A DNA stretch of 64,000 bases from CAYTTR01 sp964440805 (GTDB lineage: Bacteria; Acidobacteriota; Aminicenantia; Aminicenantales; Aminicenantaceae), in NCBI GenBank assembly GCA_964440805.1, contig CAYTTR010000006.1, positions 1-64,000 on the forward strand, in the 5' to 3' direction. Every line of letters begins with the position of its first letter. Positions within the stretch are counted from its first letter, which is position 1. A program made the position numbers and the translations under genes. Of this stretch, positions 1-8,394 are shown in pieces. The notes beneath the pieces are model-generated. The model was not told the origin of the DNA. It saw only the letters and a program-made list of their open reading frames with translations, and ran no database searches.

Positions 1-70
1 TTGTGTTCCCAATGTCCGTTTTTAAAAGTTACGTAACAGAATAAGTTCTTTTTTTTTCAGGAATTAAGGA

Positions 71-1495
71 TTATGGTTTTAGATTGAGAGCCATTAATTT
101 GAGCTCGGTCATCTCTTCAATAGCATATTTAAGACCTTCCCGGCCGAAACCGGATTCTTTTACTCCCCCGTAAGGCATATGGTCGATCCTGAAAGTGGGG
201 ATATCATTTATAATCACTCCTCCCACATCAAGGATTTCAAAGGCCTGAAAGGCCTTTTTCAGGTCATTGGTGAAGACTCCTGCCTGAAGACCATAAATCG
301 AATAATTAACTTCATCCATTACTTTATCGAAATCTTCGTATTTGTAAACAACAGCCACTGGGGCAAAGGCTTCCAGCCAGGAGATTCGGAGCCCGGGAGC
401 AACATTTTCCAGGATGGTGGGTTCAAACATTGCTCCTTCGCCTTTTCCTCCAGTTAATATCCTGGCTCCGTTTTCGAAAGCTTCGGCAATCCATTCCTCT
501 GTTTGCTGAGCCGCTTGCAGGTTTATCATTGGGCCAATATCTGTCTCTTCCTCTAAGGGATCTCCCATCTTGAGTTTGCTGGTGGCTTCAACAAATCCAT
601 CCATGAACTGGTGGTATATTTTTTCATGGACATATACTCTCTGGATGGAAATGCAGATTTGCCCGGAATAAGAAAAAGCTCCCAGGACAACCTTAGGTAC
701 GGCTGCTTCCAAGTCTGTATCAGGTTCAATGACCACAGCTGCATTTCCCCCAAGTTCCAGAGTAACCCGTTTCTTGAAAGCTTTTTTCTTCAAAGGCCAT
801 CCAACATCCGGGCTGCCGGTGAAAGTCACCATTTTGATTTTTTCATTCTCGAGGATGGCTTCGGCTGCATTGTAACCTGAAGGGATTATATTGACTGAGC
901 CTTCCGGAATCCCGGCTTGATGAACGATTTTTCCCAGAATCATTGCGGTTGGTGAAACTTGGGAAGCTGGTCTTAAAATAAAAGTGTTTCCTGAGGCTAA
1001 AGCCGGGGCCATCTTGTGGACTACTAAATTCAATGGAAAGTTAAAGGGAGTAATCCCAGCAATAACTCCTAAGGGAAAACGACGGACAATACCCCACCGC
1101 TCTTTAGTTTGAGGACTCCAGTCCAGAGGAAGAAGTTCTCCGTGAAGGCGCTTGGATTCTTCGGCCGCATAAAGAAAGGTGTTGGCAGCTCTTTCGGTTT
1201 CTACTCGAGCAGACTTAATAGGTTTACCTGAAACAAGGGCAATTGATTTAGCTAATTCTTCTTTATTTTCTTCTATATTCCTGGAAATTTTCTCAAGCAT
1301 CGTAAACCTTTCGTAACTTGACATTCTTTTGGTTACTGAGAAAGCTGTCTGAGAAGAATCGATTGCCTGTTGGACTAAATTTCTGTCGGCAAAATGAACT
1401 TTGGCTGCTGTTTTTCCATCATAAGGAGAAAGAATCTCCCGGATTTCACATCCCTCTTCTTGCTTGCCGTTTAACCAGAGTTTGTACTCTTCCAT
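71..1495 (-). CDS. NAD(P)-dependent aldehyde dehydrogenase
   Basis: A full-length (474 aa) member of the aldehyde dehydrogenase superfamily, which oxidises aldehydes to acids in the cytoplasm. The Rossmann-fold substrate/cofactor motif PFNFP lies near residues 150-154 with the oxyanion Asn at 152. The general-base Glu is in LELGG near 247, and the nucleophilic Cys is in SGQICIS near 281. The cofactor-binding KPxS motif reads RPAS (near 175), an Arg for Lys change, and the usual EEFGP reads EAFAP, so substrate and cofactor preference cannot be assigned. It resembles non-phosphorylating glyceraldehyde-3-phosphate or lactaldehyde-type dehydrogenases more than CoA-acylating ones. It stands alone. 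A good ribosome site (GGAGG) lies just before the ATG. Confidence 0.9.
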   Translation of the reverse strand: MEEYKLWLNGKQEEGCEIREILSPYDGKTAAKVHFADRNLVQQAIDSSQTAFSVTKRMSSYERFTMLEKISRNIEENKEELAKSIALVSGKPIKSARVETERAANTFLYAAEESKRLHGELLPLDWSPQTKERWGIVRRFPLGVIAGITPFNFPLNLVVHKMAPALASGNTFILRPASQVSPTAMILGKIVHQAGIPEGSVNIIPSGYNAAEAILENEKIKMVTFTGSPDVGWPLKKKAFKKRVTLELGGNAAVVIEPDTDLEAAVPKVVLGAFSYSGQICISIQRVYVHEKIYHQFMDGFVEATSKLKMGDPLEEETDIGPMINLQAAQQTEEWIAEAFENGARILTGGKGEGAMFEPTILENVAPGLRISWLEAFAPVAVVYKYEDFDKVMDEVNYSIYGLQAGVFTNDLKKAFQAFEILDVGGVIINDIPTFRIDHMPYGGVKESGFGREGLKYAIEEMTELKLMALNLKP

Positions 1496-1649
1496 TTTTC
1501 CTCCTTCCAGGAGTGAATGAGATTTTTATAAATTATGAGTATAAAATATTATACAACCAGTTGAATTACAAGAGAATGAATGAGGAATTGGAACTTTTGA
1601 TTTTGAAATGTGTTGACCAGTAGATTCAGATTATGATAAAAATCAAAAC

Positions 1650-1871
1650 ATGGGATTTTTTAAGTATGTAGGAAAACATAAAATGTTGACCCTTCTTTTT
1701 ATTATCCTGGTTTTTGTAGTTATTATCCTTTTTCAGAATTCACAGTATGTGAGATTCAAGGTTCTTTTCTGGCAGTTTTCTGCCCATAAAGTTCTTCTTA
1801 TCATCGGTTCTATGTTATTCGGGTATATTATAGGAAAATTAATTGAAATGTCTGCCCTGAAGCGGAGATAG
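1650..1871 (+). CDS. LapA-domain (DUF1049-like) small membrane protein
   Basis: A 73-residue protein with two hydrophobic segments (about 13-30 and 45-62) separated by a short loop containing FQNSQYVRFKVLFW. The FQN motif followed by an amphipathic strand and a second helix ending GKLIE is the pattern of LapA-domain proteins, which in proteobacteria act with LapB in control of lipopolysaccharide synthesis at the inner membrane. A role in envelope assembly here is inferred from the family only. It is divergent from the aldehyde dehydrogenase and convergent with the SLC13 transporter. Confidence 0.7.
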   Translation: MGFFKYVGKHKMLTLLFIILVFVVIILFQNSQYVRFKVLFWQFSAHKVLLIIGSMLFGYIIGKLIEMSALKRR

Positions 1872-1910
1872 GCAGAAACAAGATCGCTTTTCCTTTTGTT
1901 GTTATTCAGT

Positions 1911-3638
1911 CTAAAATTTAAAAAAAACAGGAACCAACAGGCAAACAATTACGGAATAAAGAATACTTAAAGGCAACCCAGCTTTTATATAATCAGAGAA
2001 GCGGTAATTTCCCGGTCCGTAAACCATCAAGTTTGTTTGATAAGAATATGGAGTCAGGAAATTGGCGCTGGAACCAAAAGCAATAGCCATAATAAAGGGC
2101 AACGGATTTACTCCCAGAGATAAAGCTGTGGTGTAGGCCACCGGAAAAGAGAAAGCGGCTACGGCATTATTGGTGATAAAGATGGTCATAACAAGAGTTA
2201 AAATATAGACTCCGATTAAGTTTCCATAAACACCGCTTCCACCAAAAATTGAAAATATGAGCTGGGAAACATGTTCTGCTGCTCCTGTATTAATCATCAC
2301 TTCGGCAATACCCAAAGCAGAACCAATCAAGACCACCAGCTCAAAACGGAGATTCTCTTTTATTTCTTTGAGAGATAGAAATCCGGCAATATAATAAATA
2401 AACAAGACCCCCAGTAAAGCCTTGAAAAGAGGAACAACTTCAACCGCACTTAAAATAATGGCGGCCAAGAATAAGGTTACGGCAAACCAGCTTTTTTGGG
2501 AGTTCAAGGGAGTGGTCACGGCTAATCTGTTTATAAAATAGAAATGGCTTCCCAGATCTTCTTTCTGACCAAAATCTCTGCCCACTGCCAGGACAAGGCT
2601 GTCTCCAGGTTGAAGGCGGATGGAACCGATTTTACCAGAAAGCTTTTCTTCTCCCCTCTTAACAGCCACTGCCACTGCATCAAACCGGGCTCTGAAATTA
2701 ACTTGCTTGATGCTTTTCCCAACCAGTGAAGAGGTGTGAGAAAGAACTACTTCAACCAGATTTTTTTCCAGAAGACTCCAGTCTTTTTCTTCAAATACCT
2801 TAAGCCTGTCGAAACGTTCGATGTCCAAAACCTGGCTGACTTCTCCGACAAAAACAAGAATGTCGCCGGCTTCAATGATTTCATCCGGAGAAACAGGGGA
2901 AATTAGTTTTCCCTCCCTTATAATTTCAGCCAGGAATAGACTTTCCAGGTTACGGAAGTTATTCTCCTCAACCGTCTTGCCTACGTGCGATGAGTCTTCA
3001 AGAACTTGGGCTTCCAGAAAAAAACGAGAGGGCCTTGGTTTTTTGACCTTTATTTCAGGAAGAAGATGGGGAGAGATAAAGATTATATAGAGAGAACCAA
3101 TAAGAAAGAGAGGAAGCCCCACATAGGAAAACTGAAAAATACCGAGGGGTGGGAGACCTTCTTTGATAACAAAGCTGTTGACGATTAAGTTGGTAGATGT
3201 CCCGATCAAAGTTATCGTTCCTCCCAGGATAGCACAATAACTTAGAGGGATAAGAAGCTTGGAGGGATTGAAGCGGGAATTGGTTTTTACCGGACCGAGA
3301 AGCGAGGCCACTACCGCCGTATTATTCAAAAAAGCAGAAAGTCCTCCCGATAAGAAATGAAGCCTAAAAAGTGATTTTCTGAAAGAATTTCGATCAATGA
3401 TCATCCGGGATAGGCTATTGTTGAAGACACTTTTTTCAATCACCCGGGAAATTGTGAGAAGAATAACCAATGTCATTAGGGAAGGATTGACAAAGTTTAT
3501 TAACATTTTTTCAGTGGAGATTAACCCTAATATAAAGAAGAAAAAAAGCACTGCGGCAAATAAGACTGAGGGATGGATTTTCGTCTTGAGGAGAAGAAGA
3601 AAAAGGGCAATTATACAGGCAAGAACTAAATATGACAT
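1911..3638 (-). CDS. SLC13/DASS-type permease with RCK_C (TrkA-C) domains
   Basis: A 575-aa polytopic inner-membrane transporter. The N-terminal half (about 1-190) and C-terminal part (about 375-575) are hydrophobic helices. The motif FLNNTAVVASLLGP near residue 105, and its second-half counterpart with ITNNAVAAFSFPVAY, are the re-entrant loop signatures of the divalent anion:Na+ symporter/ArsB-like superfamily. Between them (about 205-375) lie two soluble RCK_C domains, with repeated VEEN..L...I.REG and QPGDSLVLAVG patterns, as in many bacterial SLC13-type permeases. Substrate is unknown; dicarboxylates, sulfate or other anions are typical for the family. It begins with an uncleaved hydrophobic helix. 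Confidence 0.88.
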   Translation of the reverse strand: MSYLVLACIIALFLLLLKTKIHPSVLFAAVLFFFFILGLISTEKMLINFVNPSLMTLVILLTISRVIEKSVFNNSLSRMIIDRNSFRKSLFRLHFLSGGLSAFLNNTAVVASLLGPVKTNSRFNPSKLLIPLSYCAILGGTITLIGTSTNLIVNSFVIKEGLPPLGIFQFSYVGLPLFLIGSLYIIFISPHLLPEIKVKKPRPSRFFLEAQVLEDSSHVGKTVEENNFRNLESLFLAEIIREGKLISPVSPDEIIEAGDILVFVGEVSQVLDIERFDRLKVFEEKDWSLLEKNLVEVVLSHTSSLVGKSIKQVNFRARFDAVAVAVKRGEEKLSGKIGSIRLQPGDSLVLAVGRDFGQKEDLGSHFYFINRLAVTTPLNSQKSWFAVTLFLAAIILSAVEVVPLFKALLGVLFIYYIAGFLSLKEIKENLRFELVVLIGSALGIAEVMINTGAAEHVSQLIFSIFGGSGVYGNLIGVYILTLVMTIFITNNAVAAFSFPVAYTTALSLGVNPLPFIMAIAFGSSANFLTPYSYQTNLMVYGPGNYRFSDYIKAGLPLSILYSVIVCLLVPVFFKF

Positions 3639-3690
3639 GGCGAAAGTTTATTTAATCGAGCAAATCAAGTCAAGAAGAAGAAAATATAAT

Positions 3691-3787
3691 AGTCCCCCCA
3701 ATTTTTCCTTCCATTTCCATAACTCTATAATTTGTTTTAAAATAACAAGTTAGGCATAAATTGACTAAAATTTGGGGGAAACTTCAG
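3691..3787. repeat. Short family-1 inverted-repeat element
   Basis: The left end (GTCCCCCCAATTTTT, from 3692) and the right end (AAAATTTGGGGGAAAC, to about 3783) are inverted copies of the family-1 end found at 38112-38392 and 50395-50690. The interior is only about 65 bases and includes TTAGGCATAAA, also present inside the 38-kb copy, so this looks like an internally deleted copy. Its right end reaches into the last codons of the endonuclease IV-like gene and contributes its stop codon. Confidence 0.6.
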
Positions 3788-4623
3788 GAATTATATAGGT
3801 TTTTTAACATGGATGCATCAAAAGCTTGATCCGGGCTTTCACAGATTATCCGGCCGCCGGCACCAATATCTTTGAGCGACTGAATCCATTCATCGTAGCG
3901 AAAATCTGATTCTTGCAGATTCAGATGTCTCAATTCACCAATCTGGTTGTATTCAACTCCGGAGATGTGAAGATGAAGGTCTTGAAGGGCCTTGTCTCCC
4001 AGTTTTTTACCGCTTTTTTTAAAAACTCTGATGAATTCTGCATAACTGTTGATTCGGCCTTCACGGGCATGTACATGAGAAAAATCGAGGCAAGGTTTGA
4101 TTCCATCAATTTCCCGGCAGAGGAAAAGAATTTCTTCCAGCGTCCCGAATTGGGAACGTTTTCCCATGGTTTCCGGCCGGATAACTACAGGAGAACGTTC
4201 TTTGCGGAGAATGGAAACCACTTCGGATAGAGAGCGTTTGACAACCTCAAAAGCTTGGCTTGGAGTACTTCTTCCGTAATAACCGCAATGGATTACTACT
4301 GAGTCTGCTCCGCACTTCTCTGCCAGCCGGGCTGCTGTTAAGATTTGTTCCTGACTAAGCAACCGTTTTCCTTCATCAGGTGAAATAAGGTTGATAAAAT
4401 AGGGCGCATGAACGCTGAGGAAGATCCCCAATTTTTTGGCTTTTTCACGAATATGCTTAGCCAAATCTCCTCCCATCCTGTTACCCATGACAAACTCAAT
4501 TTCCAGGCAATCGAGTCCGATTGCAGCCACATGATTGATTCCAGAAAGAGTTGATGATTCTGGAATGGAGGAAGGAACACCGGCTGTTCCAAAAAGAAGT
4601 TTATCTTCAGCAGCTAAAGTCAC
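3784..4623 (-). CDS. Endonuclease IV-like / sugar-phosphate-isomerase-fold TIM barrel protein
   Basis: A TIM-barrel protein of the AP endonuclease 2 (Nfo)/xylose-isomerase-like superfamily. Visible family motifs are SVHAPYFINL, DSVVIHCGYY, RPETMGK and CLDFSHVHAREG, supplying the His, Glu and Asp metal ligands expected for a trinuclear metal site. It could be a deoxyribonuclease IV cutting at abasic sites, or a related sugar isomerase; the sequence alone does not decide. The open frame extends to 4833, but the first 70 residues only read through the opposite frame of thiC and look unlike protein. I place the start at a GTG at 4623, overlapping the thiC stop by 17 bases, which gives 279 aa. Translational coupling to thiC is likely. 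Confidence 0.72.
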   Translation of the reverse strand: MTLAAEDKLLFGTAGVPSSIPESSTLSGINHVAAIGLDCLEIEFVMGNRMGGDLAKHIREKAKKLGIFLSVHAPYFINLISPDEGKRLLSQEQILTAARLAEKCGADSVVIHCGYYGRSTPSQAFEVVKRSLSEVVSILRKERSPVVIRPETMGKRSQFGTLEEILFLCREIDGIKPCLDFSHVHAREGRINSYAEFIRVFKKSGKKLGDKALQDLHLHISGVEYNQIGELRHLNLQESDFRYDEWIQSLKDIGAGGRIICESPDQAFDASMLKNLYNS

Positions 4624-5914
4624 CGGCCTTGCCTTTCCCGTTGAGAAACTCATTAACGATGCGCATAGCACAGAAATCGCCGCACATCGAGCAGGCCGTT
4701 GAGCTTGTTTTCCTCCTGATTCTGATCTCTTCGAATTTATGGGGATCAATAACCAAACTTTTCTGGGTTTCCCAGTCAAGTTTACGCCGGGCTTGAGAAA
4801 GTTCTTTGTCACGCTCAAAAGCTCCCGGAACACCTTTAACTATATCGGCAGCATGGGCCGCAATTTTAGAGGCGATAAGTCCTTCCCGGACATCATCTTC
4901 TGAGGGTAATCCAAGATGTTCGGCTGGAGTAACATAACAGAGAAAGTCGGCTCCATAGGAAGCGGCTATAGCTCCTCCAATAGCTGAAACAATATGATCG
5001 TATCCGGGAGCTATATCTGTCACTAAAGGTCCCAGGACATAAAAAGGAGCTCCCTGGCAAACTCTTTTTTGCAGTTTGATGTTCATTTCAATCTGGTCAA
5101 GGGGAACGTGTCCAGGTCCTTCAACCATAACTTGAACGCCTGCTTTCTGACAACATTTGACCAATTCTCCAAGAGTCAGGAGTTCTTCTATCTGAGGACG
5201 ATCAGATGCATCAGCGATAGCCCCCGGGCGCAGTCCATCACCAAGGCTAAGGATTACGTCATGGCGGTGGGCGATTTCCAGAAGACGGTCAAAGTGTTCG
5301 AATAATGGATTTTCCTTTTCATTATGGAGAATCCAGGCAAGGTGAAATGCTCCTCCCCGGGAGACTATATTGGCCACCCGTCCTTGGTGCCTGAGACGTT
5401 CAATAGCTTTCGAGGTCAATCCACAGTGGACAGTCATGAAGTCCACTCCTTCCTCTGCCTGTCTTTCAATAATTTTAAAGAGGTCATCTACAGTCATTTC
5501 CACAATGGAGCCCCGTCTCTCGATAGATTGGATGGCTGCTTCGTAAATAGGAACTGTCCCCAGAGGTATCCGGGCTTTATCCAAAATAACTTGGCGGATT
5601 TTGGCTATGTCGCCTCCTGTGCTGAGGTCCATTAAGGTATCTGTCTCATATTTCAGGCAAATTTCCACTTTTTTAAGCTCATTTTCCACTTCGGGAAAAT
5701 CACTGGATGTTCCGATATTGACATTTACCTTGGTTCTAAGTTTTTCTCCGATGCCCACAGGATGAATTTGACCATGGTTTGGATTCCAAGGGATAACCAT
5801 CCGGCCGTCAGCCACAAGCTCTAAAAGTTCATCCGGTTGAATGTTTTCCTCTACAGCGATATTTTTCATCGCTTCGGTAAGGTTTCCCTTTTTAGCTTCT
5901 TCAATTTGAGTCAT
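4607..5914 (-). CDS. thiC: Phosphomethylpyrimidine synthase ThiC
   Basis: ThiC converts aminoimidazole ribotide to hydroxymethylpyrimidine phosphate, the pyrimidine half of thiamine, by radical SAM chemistry. The protein is 435 aa, the length of the shorter ThiC forms. Near the C terminus CSMCGDFCAM gives the [4Fe-4S]-binding cysteines, spaced CX2CX3C. Other recognisable stretches are VNVNIGTSSD, MTVHCGLT, SRGGAFHLAWI, LSLGDGLRPG and VEGPGHVPLDQI. thiE lies 25 kb away, so thiamine genes are dispersed. I searched the 263 bases upstream for the conserved TPP riboswitch boxes and saw none. Confidence 0.96.
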   Translation of the reverse strand: MTQIEEAKKGNLTEAMKNIAVEENIQPDELLELVADGRMVIPWNPNHGQIHPVGIGEKLRTKVNVNIGTSSDFPEVENELKKVEICLKYETDTLMDLSTGGDIAKIRQVILDKARIPLGTVPIYEAAIQSIERRGSIVEMTVDDLFKIIERQAEEGVDFMTVHCGLTSKAIERLRHQGRVANIVSRGGAFHLAWILHNEKENPLFEHFDRLLEIAHRHDVILSLGDGLRPGAIADASDRPQIEELLTLGELVKCCQKAGVQVMVEGPGHVPLDQIEMNIKLQKRVCQGAPFYVLGPLVTDIAPGYDHIVSAIGGAIAASYGADFLCYVTPAEHLGLPSEDDVREGLIASKIAAHAADIVKGVPGAFERDKELSQARRKLDWETQKSLVIDPHKFEEIRIRRKTSSTACSMCGDFCAMRIVNEFLNGKGKAGDFSC

Positions 5915-6111
5915 TGTCTTAAAATTTTCTTTCCTGATTTTTAAGAAATCAAAATATTGGTATTATTTTTTTTGGCCTTATAACCATTATTAAGCCATTT
6001 ATATTTTAACATAAAAACTCATGCCTGCCTAAAGCTCTTCTGAGTTTATCTCTATTTTTTCCTTCAGGAAGCATTTCCAGAATTAAGGTTTTTTCTCCTG
6101 TTTGGTATTTC

Positions 6112-6140
6112 TTGACAATTTTCATTTTTTCCCATACTTT
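6112..6140 (+). promoter_or_regulatory. Sigma-70-type promoter for the GlmS-like gene
   Basis: TTGACA at 6112-6117, a 17-base spacer and TACTTT at 6135-6140. This predicts a transcript start near 6147 and a leader of about 30 bases before the ATG at 6178. Confidence 0.6.
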
Positions 6141-6177
6141 ACATTTTCATTCTAAATAAATATGGCAAGGTAATTTA

Positions 6178-8013
6178 ATGTGTGGAATATTCGGCATAAT
6201 TTTTGATAAGCACAGGGATGATCTGGGAAAAATTCTTCTCAAGGCTGGGCGGATGCTTACTTACAGAGGATATGACTCTGCGGGCATGGCGGTTTTTTCT
6301 TCTTCTTCGATCAAATTGGAAAAAGATGTCGGTAAAATAGAAGAGATCAACCGCCGTTTTCGCTTCGACACTTTCTCAGGCTATAAAGGAATCATCCAGC
6401 TGCGATGGGCTACCTTTGGAGCACCATCGAAGGCCAATTCACAGCCACATTTTGACTGCTCCAAACACCTGGTTGGCGCCCACAACGGGAATATAGTCAA
6501 TACAAAAGAGCTTATCCAGGCATTTACCCAGAAAGGTCATAATTTCTGGGGAGAAAATGATGGTGAGGTGATAGTCCATGTAGTAGAGGATTGTCTTAAA
6601 CAAACGGGTGATATAAGTTCTGCCATCCGCTTAGCCGCGGATATACTCAAAGGAGATTACGCCTATGTCATCACTGCCGAAGAGTCTGACCGGATGTACT
6701 GTGTTAAGAAATATTCTTCTCTTTACCTTGGAGTAGGGGAGGAATTTATTTGTTGTTCTTCTGACCTTCCTTCCATTATTCCCCTTACCCGTCGGGTTGT
6801 ATCCATTTATGATGGAGAATATATTGAGTTTGGAGCCAGAGATTATACAATCCGCAAGCTGGTTACAGGGGAAACAGTTCAAAGAACTCCCCATAAAGTC
6901 GATCTCAACATTGAGCAGGCTAAAAAAGATCCCTATCCCCATTTCATGCTTAAAGAGATTTATGAGCAGCCGATGAAATCACAGGCTCTCATCCAGTTTT
7001 TACGTGAATCCGGTCAAGTCTCAATTTTTTTAGAAGGTTTGAAAAAATCTTTGTCTCAATCGTCTGACTCTTCAAGTCTTTTTCTTATAGGTTCCGGGAC
7101 TTCTTACAATGCCTCTGTTCTGGGAGCTTATTATCTTAATAAAATTGCTGGAATAGGGGCCGTGCCCGTAATTGCTGGAGCATTCAAGGAATCTTTTGGC
7201 GGCTCGGATTTATCCCGCAGTTCTTGTATTCTTGTGTCTCAGAGCGGAGAAACCAAGGATGTCATCAATGTAGTCAATTTTCTTGAGGAAAAAAGCGCTT
7301 CAAATATTTTCGCTCTGGTTAATGTCCTGGGATCATCGCTCCAGCTTAGGGTTGAAAATTATCTTCCCCTTCTTTCAGACATTGAAATAAGTGTTCCTGC
7401 CACCAAGACATTCACTAATCAGGTTCTTATATTTCTATATCTGGCAATGAACCTGACCGAATCTAACTTGGTTGAAGTAGCAAATCTTAAGGAAGAATTC
7501 TGCCGGTTCCCAGAAATGGTGAGGCAAACTCTTGACCAGACAGATAAAGCCTGTCGACGAATTTCTTCAATTCTTTCCCGCCGGCCTTATCTTTACTATC
7601 TCGGCTATGGAATCAATTACGGGGCTTGCTTAGAGGGAGCTCTCAAGATGAAGGAGATCACCTATATTCCCTGTGAAGGAATGTATTCGTCGGAATTCAA
7701 GCACGGTCCACTTGCCATAATCAATCAAGATGATTGGGTTATTTTCCTGGCTACAAGAGAAAATGTTCACATGACGGTTTCCCATATAAATGAAATAAGC
7801 TGCCGGGGAGGTAAAATTTTGACTATTGCTCCCTCCGAGAATTCACTTGAAGATAATTCAGATGAATTTATTTCTCTTTCTAATGAAAACTACTATTTTG
7901 CTCCCCTATTGGGAGCAATTGTTGCTCAAAAATTGGCCTATCTGGTCAGCCAGCAAAAGGGTATAGATCCTGATCAACCTCGTAATATATCAAAAACTTT
8001 GACTGTAGATTAA
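6178..8013 (+). CDS. Glutamine--fructose-6-phosphate transaminase (isomerizing), GlmS-like
   Basis: A 611-aa GlmS-type enzyme, making glucosamine-6-phosphate from fructose-6-phosphate and glutamine for peptidoglycan and LPS. The N terminus MCGIFGI provides the Cys nucleophile of the class II glutaminase domain (1-225), with RGYDSAGMAV and RWATFG. Two SIS sugar-isomerase domains follow (about 290-420 and 460-600), with SQSGETKDV, STKTFT-like ATKTFTNQ and SSEFKHGPLA. The C terminus PRNISKTLTVD matches the family's PRNLAKSVTVE. Some normally invariant positions differ (RWATFG for RWATHG; NDGEV for SDTEV), so it may be a divergent paralogue rather than the main GlmS. It is divergent from thiC. 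Confidence 0.85.
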   Translation: MCGIFGIIFDKHRDDLGKILLKAGRMLTYRGYDSAGMAVFSSSSIKLEKDVGKIEEINRRFRFDTFSGYKGIIQLRWATFGAPSKANSQPHFDCSKHLVGAHNGNIVNTKELIQAFTQKGHNFWGENDGEVIVHVVEDCLKQTGDISSAIRLAADILKGDYAYVITAEESDRMYCVKKYSSLYLGVGEEFICCSSDLPSIIPLTRRVVSIYDGEYIEFGARDYTIRKLVTGETVQRTPHKVDLNIEQAKKDPYPHFMLKEIYEQPMKSQALIQFLRESGQVSIFLEGLKKSLSQSSDSSSLFLIGSGTSYNASVLGAYYLNKIAGIGAVPVIAGAFKESFGGSDLSRSSCILVSQSGETKDVINVVNFLEEKSASNIFALVNVLGSSLQLRVENYLPLLSDIEISVPATKTFTNQVLIFLYLAMNLTESNLVEVANLKEEFCRFPEMVRQTLDQTDKACRRISSILSRRPYLYYLGYGINYGACLEGALKMKEITYIPCEGMYSSEFKHGPLAIINQDDWVIFLATRENVHMTVSHINEISCRGGKILTIAPSENSLEDNSDEFISLSNENYYFAPLLGAIVAQKLAYLVSQQKGIDPDQPRNISKTLTVD

Positions 8014-8069
8014 AAGCTCTAATAAACTTGGTTCCAGGTCTAGAGGGATATTTTTTTCAATATTGATAA

Positions 8070-8206
8070 ACCAGAACTATTCATAAAGGAGGCCGATACA
8101 TATAATAAAAAAAAGGCTATGAATCATTTAAAAGAATTTCCCAAGGCATACTTAGATGAAGTAAGTCTATCAAAGTTTTTCACTATATTTAATCTAAAAA
8201 TCGGCT
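8070..8206. repeat. Family-2 repeat, copy A (GGCCGAT...ATCGGC)
   Basis: This copy lies in the 381-base gap between the GlmS-like gene and the glycosyltransferase. It has the outer sequence ACTATTCATAAA followed by GGCCGAT (8091), an AT-rich interior with AAGGCATACTTAGATGAAGT, and ends AATCTAAAAATCGGC at 8205. Copies B (25.7 kb), C (53.2 kb), D (13.5 kb) and E (31.1 kb, inverted) share this layout. The remaining part of the gap is AT-rich with a long T run and shows no gene. Confidence 0.7.
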
Positions 8207-8394
8207 ATAATGGTTATTGTTTTTTTTGTTTCATCCAATTGAGAGTAAAATAAGATATCTCCGGATTAGGAAATAGATAGGCCAGATTTATAACAAAAAA
8301 TTTATTATTATTATTTTTTTTTTACCAACGGCGGTAGCTTGTTTTTTAAGCAAATTATTGCTTAACTAATGGATTACTCAGGAATTATGTAAGA

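Noticed and set aside
4624..4833. N-terminal extension of the endonuclease IV-like protein
   Set aside because: These 70 codons lie inside thiC in another frame and do not resemble the family; the GTG at 4623 is a better start.
5915..6177. TPP riboswitch upstream of thiC
   Set aside because: On the thiC strand I could not find the CTGAGA-type and other conserved TPP aptamer boxes.
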